64,000 bases of DNA. It comes from Helicostylum pulchrum. Its lineage: Eukaryota; Mucoromycota; Mucoromycetes; Mucorales; Mucoraceae. Both the position numbers and the translations under genes were made by a program. Of the stretch, positions 1-11,792 are shown one piece after another (position 1 is the stretch's first letter; each line of letters opens with the position of its first letter). The notes beneath the pieces were generated by a model. It was not told where the DNA came from and ran no database searches. It saw nothing but the letters and a program-made list of their open reading frames with translations. The stretch spans positions 372,001-436,000 of the forward strand of contig JAIXMO010000020.1 in NCBI GenBank assembly GCA_025677825.1, written 5' to 3'.

Positions 1-573
1 CGACAATAACTACAAAAACCGCCTCCCCCTTTTTCATTTCTATTTATTTTATTTAAAAAAAAAATAGGTTCACTACCTAATAAAGTATTTGCTATGGATA
101 CTAATTCATTAGCCGCGTTATTATTCTTGGCTTGAACTGTGCAATGAACACGTTTTTTTCCTTTTTTCTTTTATTTTTAGGGTTTTACATAATGAACCAC
201 ATTTTGTGCGTGTAAATAAACTGCCAGTTTTTTTTTTCATCTGACGCATATCAATCACTTTCAAATAATGCGCAGGCTTAATAAAAACCTATCAAAATCT
301 GCCAAGAGTTTCTTCGCTTTTCGGCGCTATTTACAATTGACACTGTTCGCGAGATAACCCCCCTCCTAAAATAATAATATAACATATGTCTTCTTACTGT
401 TATGTGTATTGCTAATGGTCTATTAGTACATGCATTTAAACGCCCTCGCCATATAGTCTCACAGATGATAAAGAAACATACGAATCAAAAAGATTAAAAG
501 TGTTAATTACATCAGAGTTATGTAATAGACTTACCAGTTATTTTTTCTCTTTGAAACCAAAATTTCCAGAGTG
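1..573. other. Intergenic, window start
   Basis: No open frame or family match that I can support. AT-rich with several T runs. It probably holds the 5' flank of the Hsp70-like gene that appears to begin at 574, but the true first exon could lie here because the N-terminus of that gene is uncertain. Confidence 0.5.
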
Positions 574-3500
574 ATGGCTGTATTCCAAAAAGACTACGAG
601 CACTTCCAGTTTATTTTCATCGCAAATTGGCACCGTGAGCACTATACTTTGGATGATTCCCGACTTTCGACAAGTGGCACAGGTTTGTTTCTACTATTTA
701 TGAGGAGAAAAAGTTTATTTTCTTAGCTTTTCGCTTTTTCTTTTTCAGTTTAAATAAACGTTAAGAAAACGCATATGAATATGGAAGGGGTGCATGACCT
801 TCATCAATACACCCATTGCGTAGTTATGCGTAAATACCTGTACAATAAATAACTATGTGTTTATTAAGATTTTTTTTATTGTTTCTGCTTAGATATGGGA
901 AAAGACTCTGTCGCAACGAGTATTTTTTCTACCTCCAGCAGACATGTTGATTATCGTTACATTAGACAAATGCAGTAAGTAAATGGCAAGTTAAAAACGA
1001 TAAAGCTGGAAGTAACATATACATATTCATCAATCTATAGACGCGGTTCTTCTATCTCCTATGATAAGCAAACAGGAAACGTTAGAGATATTGGTTGCAA
1101 CTATGATAAAGAAGACGAAGATACCACAGCCATTAAGGGTTTTCGCGATAAGTTGTACGCCTTGTTTAAAAAGGACAAGGAAACGTGGGACGAAGAGGAT
1201 ACATTTTTGATAAAGGCAGTTTCTGATTATTTACCGCTTGCAATGGAATATGCCATGAAAGATGACTTCGAAGAAGGAAGCTTTGATTTATTTCACTACG
1301 CGTTTATTGTTCCTTCTGAATGGGAAGAGGAAATTCGAGATGATATTATTCGACCAATTTTTGTTCAATCAGGTTTGATATCAAATGAAGATCACCAAGA
1401 CAGACTTTTATTTTTCTCGGATATTGAATCCATATTTTACAATTTCTCTTTCAAGAGAGGAGACAATACAATCTTGTGTAGAATTACCCCTGACGAGGGA
1501 AAGGCCATAGTAAAGTTTGATTTGATTCAAACTACGAGCACTCTATACAACTTTCCAAATGCAAGCTTATTTCCAAAAGTTATGAAATCAAGCTCAGTCT
1601 CTTATCGCGGATGATATTGAAGACCGTATAGCAGAATTTTTAAGGACCAATTTATTTTACGTGGATACAGACGATGACCGAGTTAGAAAACCGTTAAAAA
1701 GATTTTTAAAAGGCAAACTTGTTTCTTTTGATGAAGATCGGATTATCGAAGCCATAATGGAACAAATGAATCGTCAGCCTTTACCTCCATTGGTACGTAT
1801 AACTTGATATAGCCATCACAAATTTTAACAGTTTATCTTAATAACTAGAGTAAAAAGAAAAAGAAAAAAGGCACGAAAACAAAACCTTGGATAATATTTA
1901 AAAATAAATGGATGTTGACTGAAAACCAGAAACGATTTATAATGTCACTTTCTCCTTTAAGTGTATGCACTGAAATCGGTTCATTTCTCTTTAGCGACTT
2001 AAAAGGTATAATTTCGAATAATTCTACAAAGAGCTACAAATTTCTGTTAGTTATGGATAAATACACTTATGGGCTCGGCCAGTCTGAAAGTGTGACTCTA
2101 AAATGGCTAACATATACATTGGAGTATAGTAGACGCTCTTTAAATTATATTATTACAACCAAAACTCCAAGGGAAAGCGACATTATTCCATCATTTCTCC
2201 TAAAAGGGGCCTGTATTGGTATCTTTGAAGCCATTCAACATTCATATATGTATTGTAAGCCACATATAATGCAATCAGAAGACCCAACTACCTCTTCATC
2301 CGTATTTCTGAACTCCAAACCAGATGCTATCATCAACTTGGGTATATAAAACTGTCGCGAATTATTAAGCATTAGCTAATATTTATACGAATAGATATAT
2401 CACTCGGGTCTACCTTATTAACGTACTCATTTTTAAACGAAGACGGATTGACCCAGCAGATATTAAACCACGATGATCTCATAGCAGACAAGTAGTAACG
2501 TATTTACATTATCTTTTTTTTACTGCGCAAAAGCTAACCTAATTATAGTTTGCCTCCTTTGGGACGTTTCTATACATTTTTAAATGCGACAACATTAAAT
2601 GTTAAAGAGCAGTAAGTCTAGTAGTAACAGAATACAATGATATACATAAAATGTATTAATCTTTGTTCAGATTTGTTCCATTTGCTGAGAGATACTTGCT
2701 AAATGACTTAGTTGACTTTATTGATAATGACGAAGTTTCTATGAAAAATGATCTTTTGTTTGAAATGAAAGCTATATTAACCAAAGAGCTTTCTAACGGA
2801 GAAGCATTAATATCAACCTACAAGCCGGAATATATCAAGGCATCTATATTGATGTACATGATCTATATAAAAGAAGAAATATTGAACAAGTTACCGGATC
2901 ACTTGATATCTGACCAAATGGATATGAAAATTGGGTATGCTACTTCCATTGAAGCAATGTTATTAAACAATACCATCGGTACCAAAGACAGTCTTCAAGA
3001 TATTATATTTGCAAGTGGATTAGTACCAAAGGATGATGATTCTAAAAAACTAAGAATCACTACTCAAGGAGAAAGGATTTTGCCCGCTATTCAAAAGTCT
3101 TTGAAACTAGAATTATCACTCAAGTCTTATTTTTTAGTATGCCAATTACATGAAGATTATGTACAGTTATCATTACATCAAGTGGTAACAGCTCCCTGTT
3201 CAGAGGAAGAGGAGCAGGAGTCAATCATTGTACAAGATGAAATACTAGACATTCCAAATATATACGATTCTCTGTGCACGAGTATGTGGCACAGCCTCGT
3301 ACAAGATAGTAGCTTAATTGAACTATGCGAAATGCACATTACGAGCGATGATAACAAAATATTAGACCTATTCTCATCAAAGACCAAAAAAGAACTCTTT
3401 GCTAATCTTAAGAGTCACATTTCAGACAATGTAAGAGCTGTAAAAAAATACAGTGCATCTTTTTTTTTTACTGACAGTTAGATGCTCGAATATATAGGTG

Positions 3501-4453
3501 CTTCAAAATAATCTTGGCACGCATAGCACAGCCGACACAAATGCTGTCAAGTTAAATAGTTCTTGTAACTGTAAAGTCCGTTTGACAACCACTGATATTA
3601 TAGACGTCTCTTTTACTCCAGTTTTACAAGATATTGCCTGTACTCTATCCGCCTCATTCTTAAATAAGGAACTTTTTGGAAACTATATAAATATAGATTA
3701 TATGTTTAGCTTTATACGCTTCAGCTGTAATCTACAATTACTGTATGCATTTACAAAAATACTAGAAGAGGAAGCCGACGATTTTAATTTAGAATTAGGG
3801 ATTGACACATCCTGTCTGCTTGTACCAGAGTTATTTAGCCAACTCTTACAGCCAGTAATCTCTCAGCGACCATTATGCTACAAAGATTTCGAAATTGGTG
3901 CCTTACAGCAAGTATGCAGTGAAAATTATGCTGTTGGTATATCTAAATATGAGCAGTTTAGGGCTCTATATAAATCCAAAATAACAGATACGGAAACTAT
4001 TGTATGCGACGATCATATTGTCTTCCCCTTTTTAAATAAAAGGGAATTAATAAGTAATGTTCGATCAAACAGACCATTTTATTTGCGGAACCAAGAGGAT
4101 AGTATGTTTTATAATTTTAGCACAGGTAACAATATTCCAAAATAATGATATGTTAATGCGTAACTAATGCTGATTTTCATACTTTAGAGATATACAGATG
4201 TAAAACGATGAATTATTTAAATGATAATGAAACGCTTTCCCTCGATGATAACATTTGCCAAAGTGTCGATATTAACCATGTATACTTTGGGACTATTTTT
4301 GGCATGGAGAATGTGGAGGTACCTGTAATTGTTTCCGTAAGATACGTATCTTATGCTTCCTCTCTCCAGTTTTTTGTCAAATTAGTCGGTACGGGTACCG
4401 GAGATGAAAAATTAATTGAAACAGGCGAACCATTAACCCTTTCTAGGCTTTGA
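574..4453 (+). pseudogene. Hsp70/actin-like ATPase (HSPA12-like), multi-exon, one apparent frameshift
   Basis: A long protein spread over about nine exons: 574-682, 893-974, 1041-1792 (frame changes near 1595-1605), 1849-2341, 2395-2491, 2549-2611, 2671-3430, 3498-4125 and 4188-4453. All joins use GT-AG and keep frame except the internal shift. The second exon gives a DMGKDS stretch, resembling the DxG phosphate loop of Hsp70/actin ATPases; a VPSEWEEEIRD segment followed by RPIFVQSGLIS recalls the large family of Hsp70-like proteins expanded in Mucoromycota. That family call is from memory of its style, not a search. Near 1600 the frame reading SSSVSYRG hits a stop, while the next frame continues with IADDIEDRIAEF; two missing bases (or one extra) would join them. 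Either a young pseudogene or an assembly error, since everything downstream stays open and spliceable. The first two exons are the least certain. A transposon end lies 300 bases downstream. Confidence 0.5.
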
Positions 4454-4747
4454 AACTATAACATAAGCCATTTTACCTTTGCTAGAAATGTTTTTTTTTT
4501 TTTACAAAACATTACTTTTCTTCTTTAAAGGAAGCCTATCTTTAAATAAATCCTGCTCAGTATTATCTAATTACGTATGAACTTTTTTTTTTGGAGGACT
4601 CTTAATACACGTTCTACTTACAAGTTCAGCAAAAAGCGTGGAGTATTATTTTTTTAAAAAAAAATAGACTTGTTGCATGAAATAAGTTGTATCAACAAGT
4701 GCAGACATATGTAGAAAAATGATTAACTGCAGTAGTGGAAGAAATCC
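4454..4747. other. 3' flank of the Hsp70-like gene
   Basis: Non-coding, with long T runs at 4490-4502 and 4583-4592. No further structure noted. Confidence 0.4.
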
Positions 4748-4804
4748 ACCATTCAATCTAACCTACCCTTAAATCACGTCGCCCCTAAATAGAGCCGCTA
4801 CTGT
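4748..4804. repeat. Right-hand terminal repeat of a Tc1/mariner-like element
   Basis: The segment carries CCCTTAAATCA, then GCCCCTAAATAGAGCCGCTA and ends CTGTA. The same end sequence occurs at 23202-23256, and in both orientations at 29992-30091. Read inward the end is TACAGTAGC followed by GGCTCTATTTAGGGG, with a TA at the edge, as expected for elements that target TA. No matching left end is visible upstream in this window, so this is a solo or truncated end. Confidence 0.6.
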
Positions 4805-5072
4805 ACTAAAAAAAAATCGCAATGGTATCCGCTTACTCTTTTTTTGGTCATTTTCGGATAAAATTTAAATAACTTGACATCCGTGATCATAACCGGGTTT
4901 TATATCGATCCGCACAGAAAGTAGCTGTAGCTACAAAAAAAAAAAAAAAAATGTGCGTTTTACTATAAGAGTTGTTGTGTGTTTATTTGTAAATTAATAT
5001 AATGAGCGCCAACAATAGGAGGTAAATAAGGGGGAGGAGATTCATAAAATAATAGAGTTGGGGGGTATCTTG
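4805..5072. other. Intergenic before the TMEM135-like gene 3' end
   Basis: AT-rich, with a 17-base A run at 4934-4950. Nothing else seen. It contains the 3' flank of the minus-strand TMEM135-like gene. Confidence 0.4.
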
Positions 5073-6740
5073 TTAATTCTTTTGGAAAAATTGGTACATA
5101 ATTTTACGAACAAAAGAAGACAAAACGTCAGCTTCTTCTTGATAAAAGGACATGATGATGCCCATAGCCACACTGGTCATATAAACCTCGAAATGTTTAA
5201 CCTTGAAAATCCAACTGCGAGAGTAAGCAATCTTGTAGAAACTGGTTAAAGCCTTTGGTAAAACATAAAGTGCCAATTCACTACGTCTCTTCTTGTCTTC
5301 AATAAATATAGCTGGGTAAGAACATAAGAATCCAGCAAGGTAGTAAATATATTTAGAGTTAGACGTTCCAATCAACCCTGTCTTGAATATATTACGATGA
5401 GTACAAATATAGTACTGGTATAATGTAACAAACGTAGCTAAAAATGCTCCAGATCTCATAGTTGCTATAGTAGTTTTGGATAACATATTGACGGGACTAA
5501 TAAAGGATATTTAGTAGTTATTTTCGGCTAAAATTACTCCAACACTTACTCGCTTTTGAAATGCTTTGTACGAAGTAATAACATGGGAACAAAGTGAAGT
5601 GTACCATATACAGGTAAAAAGCTTTTAAACACGTTATAGAAACGATCAAATGCAGTTGCATGACATCCATCCACCCAAGGATGAAGTACTTCACTAATTA
5701 CACGCAAAACAAAATTGTCAATAAAAAAGCATTTGCATGAATAACGGAGTAATTTTACCAGGTAACGATATTTGCGTCTCCGGCCATTTGACCTACAGCT
5801 TGTAATGCATGTTTGGTGGGACGTAACTTTTTGATAGCCAAAAGAGCATTTTCGGCATTCACAGGTCCACCTCGAATATTAGCCGCATTTAATTCCAAAG
5901 CTGTTTGAGGACATCTTGCTGCTTTTACCATGAAAGAATAAAAATCTGGGGGTAAAGTCTCAGGTCTCATCGTATAAGCGTATAATACTTGAGCGCAAGT
6001 TACAGCAAATAATAAAGCATCACCATTTTTAAAGTAAAATATATCTCTTGATTTACCTGCGTTGTAAATAGCTTGCAAAGCTCTATATATTGAATTAGTT
6101 TTAATTGACCGTATTTACTAATAGTGTAAATTTTCATATTACCTCACCATCATTTGTTGTGCGATATCTACTCGACGTTCTTTTTTCTCACACAAAATAC
6201 TTAGACCAGCTACAGCACCGCCTACTAACCCGTTCAATCGATCGTCTTTACCACGGTAGAGGCGCATACCGTTGTTTACAGATTTCCATAATAAGGCAAA
6301 CAAACCAAACATGGCACCAAATCGAAGTGAGTCCAAGTTTTTAAATGATGCATCTAATATATTGGCAAATGATGCTCTAATCGGGGTGGGAATTTCTTTT
6401 TAGTATTCTACACACAAACCAAAAAAATATCAATTCTTTACTTTCCACGTATCACACGAATCAAATATAAACAAAAATTGACAGAACCACGTACACCATA
6501 AGCTAAACCAAACGCTCCTAAACAAACAACAAAAAATTAAATATAACGAAAATAATAACACTACTTGTAATAATTCTTACTTGCGGCACCCTTAATTGCA
6601 TGATGTATTACCTCTTTTGGTGTATCTGGTCTTGGCCAATCCTTTGCATCTACACGTTCAGAAGGGTTTCTCTTTAGTTTTTCCACCAGTCTTTGATAAG
6701 ACTCTGTCCGTTCAAGTCTTTTGTTCAATTCAAACTTCAT
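5073..6740 (-). CDS. TMEM135-like membrane protein
   Basis: Six exons on the minus strand: 6740-6581, 6517-6442, 6376-6143, 6082-5759, 5693-5550 and 5496-5073. They sum to 1362 bases, 453 residues plus stop, all joined at GT-AG sites in frame. Recognisable conserved segments are LRFGAMFGLFALLWKSVNN, VLYAYTMRPETLPPDFYSF, WVDGCHATAFDRFYNVFK and HFEVYMTSVAMGIIM, the pattern of fungal TMEM135 homologues. It has several hydrophobic helices and a basic N-terminus. Vertebrate TMEM135 is linked to mitochondrial dynamics and peroxisomal lipid handling; the fungal role is not established. A GT-AG choice at 6377-6378 rather than an upstream AG is needed to keep the phase. The family call is firm, the cellular role is not. 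Confidence 0.85.
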
Positions 6741-7343
6741 ATTTTTTTTACTAACCGAGTAAAAAAAGAAGAAAAAAAAAAGAAAACCTTGAAAAAATAT
6801 AATTTGTTTCTGATCCAATTCAATTAGGTATTTTCGTGCTTGTTGGGGACTTGTGACTTTGATTTACCCCAGAGTGAGGATTCTCTTCACGTGCTTTCAG
6901 GAAGCTTTTTCCTCCTAGTACTTGATTAGACGTAACGTTACTGGCACTCCTTGTCAAACAGGTGTTCATGACGGCAAGATCTAGTTCCCTGGTTCAACCG
7001 AAAGGATGACTTTTCAAGTCTTTAGTCTATCATACATGTTGATTGGTTAACCTGGTCATTATACGGTGCGAAAAAAAAGATGTGATGATAAAATAGGGAG
7101 AAGGGGTCACTAATCATGCCATAAATATACTACCATTAGGTTTATAGTACTCGTATTTACATATACGTTAGTTAATCATTTTTATTGTACGTACGTGTAC
7201 TTGTTGTCCCAACAAGTTTCCTTTTTTATGTGTAAATAAATCATGCGGCAGGAATTCTTTTATTAAGTAACAGTCAAAACGCGAAATGAACAACTACCAA
7301 ACATTTTCCATGTATCAGGAAATATAAAGCTTCTTCGCCTAAA
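6741..7343. other. Intergenic between TMEM135-like gene and decayed gene
   Basis: Contains the promoter of the TMEM135-like gene (higher-coordinate side) and non-coding AT-rich DNA. No open frame or repeat family that I could support. Confidence 0.4.
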
Positions 7344-8750
7344 TTAGGTACCGAAAGGACGGCCGTTATCCAATCTTCCTTTGAATGCTTTTCTGGTTTT
7401 TTCTGATTCAATAATATTATCCATTTGATTATTATCATGATCAACTCTTCCTTGTTCAATCGTATCTTTTGCAGTATGAAGTAAATGCTAAAACGAATAG
7501 TGTCATAAAAATGATCTACGTATGCATAATAAGATAGTTTACCTTGATAAGTGAAAAAGCCCTGATTAATTTCTGAAGGTGTCCAGTCTTCAAGTGACTC
7601 TTGGTAGTAGGGAAGCAAAACTTTACTAAATCTTCTACAACATACAAACCATAATCTTTTAGATGAATCACAGATAAGACAGCTCTAAAACCCGTTATCT
7701 GTAAGAAAGGGGCTTTGATTTCAAGGATATCTTCTTTGGTTAAATATGGACAAGTGCTGATTATTTCATTGATATATGTTTTTCCACTTATTACTAGCTT
7801 CAACCTATCTTTAAAGAGTTTGTATGAAGTTGCTTTCTTGGCGTATTCACAGGTGCTTCCTTCCATCAAATACTTTTCATTTTTCATCAACATAATTCTC
7901 ATGTCCAACTTCATTCTTAGATTGTTGGTTTTACTGGCTTCTGCTTCTGTATCCCCCCTAAAAATAAACATTATTTAGAACGATGTTTATATATGTATAT
8001 GTATACGCGTATTTGATATTCACTAATGAAGAAAAACATTATCAGTCTTCAAAAAAAGTTTCGAAGATATGAGACCAGAACTCGATTATATAATCTTGTC
8101 CAGAGTATTGCTTTATTCTTTCTTGTTGAAAGCGGAATGATTTCTTCCGGTGCATGATTAGGCTAAAAGAGAGAAGAAGTTACGTGAGACAGATATTTCT
8201 TTACAAATACTAACAATAGGTATTTAATTACATAAAATCATAAATAGTTTGTACATTTTCTTCAATATCGTTGTTGTATGTAACGCATCGAAGTTCCTTT
8301 AAAGCGATTTTCAAAGTAGTGGTATCTTTTATCTGTATTAACGAAACAAAAACAAAAAAAAGTTAAAAAACTATATAAAAGCGAAAAAGTAAATGTAGTA
8401 CCTTGTTAAATCTTCTGCTCATGGGCAAATTTAAATCTTCGTACAATACATCATCGGCAACGGAAAGCACACGTATAATTTTAGAGCACATCTCTAATGA
8501 TATATTTCCTAAAAATGACAAGTGCGAATTGGTCGATATCTAAGATTGAATTCTTGCAGGTGCTATTCGTAGTAAGAATTTATTAAAACCTTTTCCTATA
8601 AATATTTTTCTTCATAAATCTTACTAGTGATAGAAATACTCTTTTTGCTTTATTGGTTTGATCGTTAAAGCGTATTGTTGTAAGTTGTAGCCAGGACTAC
8701 TTTCCATACCTTCAATATGAATCGTATCTTTTGAGATGATTTCATGCTTA
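7344..8750 (-). pseudogene. Decayed copy of an unrecognised multicopy gene family (copy A)
   Basis: Coding-like exons on the minus strand with good splice sites: about 8750-8640 (KDTIHIEGMESSPGYN), 8510-8403 (LEMCSKIIRVLSVADD), about 8331-8240 (TTTLKIALKELRC), 8162-8040 (ERIKQYSGQDYIIEFW), 7957-7543 (GDTEAEASKTNNLRMKLD to FPTTKSHLK) and 7487-7344 (ending NGRPFGT and a stop). Two paralogues at 30.5-32.5 kb confirm that this is a real protein family. Copy A seems broken: after the FWSHIFETFF segment the frame is lost by one base within a T run near 8050, and the Trp codon that spans the next junction in copy B reads as a stop here. Upstream coding traces may reach about 9160. I do not recognise the family. 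A functional gene with an unusual splice is possible. Confidence 0.45.
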
Positions 8751-9856
8751 TTTAATTATTTTATTATTAGTACTATCAATATTATTGACAACAATTTTAT
8801 TGTACCTCTTGGTCTTTCTTATTTCTTTATTTCGCCACAAAAGTAAGAGTTAATATAAATAAATATGCATGACCTGAAACAAATTTTTATGTCGGACTTA
8901 CCCTAAGGCAGTTTTAGCATACTCCACCACGATGACCCGAATACTGGGTAATAGCCATTTACAGTTAAAATTATTATAGTTAGGTAGGATAGACCTCTCG
9001 ATTGTAAGATGCAACACTTACGAGACATTAGAAGTACAAGGTAAGTACTAGAGCAGTCTTTATTGCTACGACGTACTGAAATTAAGCCTTTGCCATTGAA
9101 TTTGTATTGGTTTTTTTTTACAAGAATAGTAACTGATATCAATTTGACATGGTGCATAATATGCTAAAAATCAAAAGGAGAGAGGAAATATTATAAGATA
9201 TCAATGCCTTTAAAACATGCTTGTATATAGTTCAAGATACTTACTTGTATATATTATCATTGTTAGTTAGAAGAGAAATAAACGTTGATTTTTGCAAAAC
9301 TATTTTTTTTTGGAATAAAAAGGATCAAGTCTTAAATTAGATAAGACATGATATACAAGTGTCCTAAGAGATTACAAAATTTTCATTATACTTTACATTT
9401 CGACAATCGAGAAAGTAAAGAAGACGGATTAGTAATACATTCAATTCGAATGGCACTTTTAACCATCCGTTTTTTGTAAATAGTAACTTTTCCTGCAAAA
9501 TTGGGTCTTTTCCTTTTTTGTAAAAAAAAAACAAAACGCCAACATTCATGATTTAGTACCTTGTATATACTTTAGAGCGCTAATCAATGATTAATGACGG
9601 ATTATAATTTTCAAAATAGTTCTTAAGTTCATCCAACTTACTAGTTACCTGTCTCTTTTGAGATCAGTAGTACGTCAATCAAGATATTTCCCACCTTGCG
9701 TACTCAAAAAAGGTGATATACGAAACGGAAGACTCAATTTAATGTTCGGCATCATTCTTTTACTCAAATCCCCCTTTTTTGTATCACTAATAAAGACAAT
9801 AATCGTACAGAAAGCAATGTGTTAATTTACATAATAGTTTATTCGTGTTTTGACAG
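8751..9856. other. Intergenic with weak coding traces
   Basis: Minus-strand open stretches at 9157-8903 and 9549-9364 (the latter with KDPILQEKLLFTKNGWLK) may be further N-terminal exons or relics of the gene at 7344-8750, but I could not join them in frame. The rest is AT-rich and featureless. Confidence 0.3.
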
Positions 9857-11508
9857 TTAAAATTCCATAGACTTTTCAGCAGCATCTGGAATAAAATATG
9901 TTAAATGTAAATAAAAAAATAAGCACAAACATGTAAAAAAAAAAAGAGAGTAGCTTACCTCGTTTGCTTTGAATAGTTTCAGATAATAAAGACTTTACGA
10001 ATTTATCAAAGTATTCAATGTACGGTTTAAGAGAAGTCTTTTTATAGTCTAATAATTTAGCGTCCGTATTTTGTTGTTGTTGTTGATCGAACTCCATCAC
10101 TTCCTTCCTTAAAGTGTTCAAATTGGGTACGTTGATAGGATCGAAATGTTCGCATTCTTCGGGTTTAATAGGCACACACACCTTTAAAGTTTTTGGATGT
10201 ACGCAAAACGGACTCTTTAGTAAATGGTTAATGTTTGTAGATACTTTAACATCAAGACGAGGATAACAGTATTGAAACATAATATCTCTTAAAAAGGGAT
10301 CCTTAAATTTCTTCTTTTTTTCTGACTTTTCCTCTTCTTTTACCAGCATATCCCACTTTTCGTTTGCTGAGCATTTATAGTTATCTTTCCATTTCTCTGC
10401 TAATTTATCTCTCACCGCAAAATCTGTTATAATGTCTAATACTTTATTCCAGCGTTCTTCGTTATCTAAAATACCCATCTTTTCTATTAAAAGTGGTTTA
10501 AAATGTTGTTCCACCACTTCAAATGAACGCCTACATATACATAAAATTAGTTTTTTTTTCGTTTGGTTATTTTTGCACGCATGATAACACTTTACTTGAG
10601 TGAAGGATGTAAAATATAAGGTAATTTCACTTTACGACTAACATGTGCACCACCTTTAATGATATCTAAAAAGTTGATAATAGCCTTTCTACTATCATTA
10701 TCTAATTTACGGGCTCTTTCATCGCACACCCAACAATGCACACCACGACGACCAGAATATACCCACATAATATGCTTAAATCCAAAATCCTCTCTTAATG
10801 ATTGATCCACAATTTTAATGGCTACTGTCATAAATTCCCAACACAGCAAACAAATATCGCCACCTGAACAACACGTACGTACTTCATCATAATCCGTCAT
10901 ATCAATATCGAATACCAATTCCTTTTCCGTGGGTTTAAAGGCCTTTTCACTCACTGTTTTTTTATATTTTGGCTAGCAAAAAAAAAAAAAAAAAAAAAAA
11001 TAAGTTAAAACACGCTTATACTTTTTTTGTTTTGTTATTACTTACTTGGACAGAATAGACAGCACCAATATCTATTTTGATGGGTTGTAATCTTTCAATT
11101 TCCTTTTTCAATAACTCGGCATTCTCAAATGATTTGAATCGAATATAAATATCGTTAGGTAAAGTAAAACTGAACTCACGATGAGTAAAGTTTTTGGTGG
11201 GCGTGATATCGTAGTTGAGCCAATGGAAATAAAGTTTATAGGGAAAAAAGTTGTCATAAAACATTCTGTATAAACGCATTTGGTTGTGTTTATCATTGCT
11301 AATAGCAAAAAAAAAAAAAAAAAAGGTTAATATGTGCCTGGTTTTTTGTTGTTGTTGCCGTGTAATCTTACAATGAGTCTTCTGTAGCAATATTTACTTT
11401 AGAAAAGTCTTCATTCATTTGTTGATCTTCTTGTACTGGCTCTTCATTCGTGTGTTGATCTTCTAGTGTAAACTCTTCTTCATCACTGAAAAAGTTTTCT
11501 AAATCCAT
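9857..11508 (-). CDS. PRI1: DNA primase small (catalytic) subunit
   Basis: Five exons on the minus strand, 11508-11372, 11298-11046, 10972-10596, 10530-9959 and 9885-9857, total 1368 bases and 455 residues. It makes RNA primers within DNA polymerase alpha-primase. Visible landmarks: WLNYD and [16 protein letters not shown] near residues 65-95; the catalytic FDIDMTDYD with Asp152 and Asp154; a zinc cluster at Cys164, Cys165, Cys171 and Cys174; [11 protein letters not shown] at 201-211; [17 protein letters not shown] later. Length is slightly above the usual 400-420 because of an acidic N-terminal extension. Start chosen at the ATG at 11508; an ATG further up at 11608 is out of frame with it by one base in an A run. 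The third exon must begin at 10972, after TTGCTAG, to stay in frame. Divergent from the folate gene, sharing 284 bases that contain an ACGCGT box. Confidence 0.93.
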
Positions 11509-11792
11509 CTTTTCCAACTCTTGTTCGGCTTTATAATACTTTTGTTTAGACCACTTTTTTTTATATATATTTTATCCAATTCTTTACCTCTTTGCGTTAA
11601 ATCTTCCATGATAAAAAAAAAAAATAAGAAGAGAAAGAGAAACTAAATAAAAAAATTTGACTTGGACGTGTTTTCATCCTTTTTTTTTTGCGAAGCAAGT
11701 AACGCGTTGCTCCGCCTTAAAAAGATATTTAAAAACTTGTTTTTTTGTTTCGTTTTTTTCTACTTTGTAGTGCGCGAAATAATAATAATAAT
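11509..11792. promoter_or_regulatory. Shared divergent promoter of primase and dihydrofolate synthase
   Basis: Only 284 bases separate the two start codons, so both promoters must lie here or overlap the 5' ends. It contains one ACGCGT and several poly-T tracts, typical of fungal nucleosome-poor promoters. Co-regulation is inference. Confidence 0.6.
11702..11707. promoter_or_regulatory. MluI cell-cycle box (ACGCGT)
   Basis: Perfect palindromic ACGCGT, 195 bases upstream of the primase ATG and 86 upstream of the folate gene ATG. In ascomycete yeasts this is the MBF binding site that drives G1/S genes, including primase and MCM genes. The hexamer also occurs by chance elsewhere in this window (about ten times), so position and gene identity carry the argument. 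Confidence 0.5.

Noticed and set aside
11509..11616. Longer primase N-terminus from an ATG at 11608
   Set aside because: It is out of frame with the rest by one base in an A run; a start at 11508 already gives a full primase. If reads show one more A there, the longer start would be possible.
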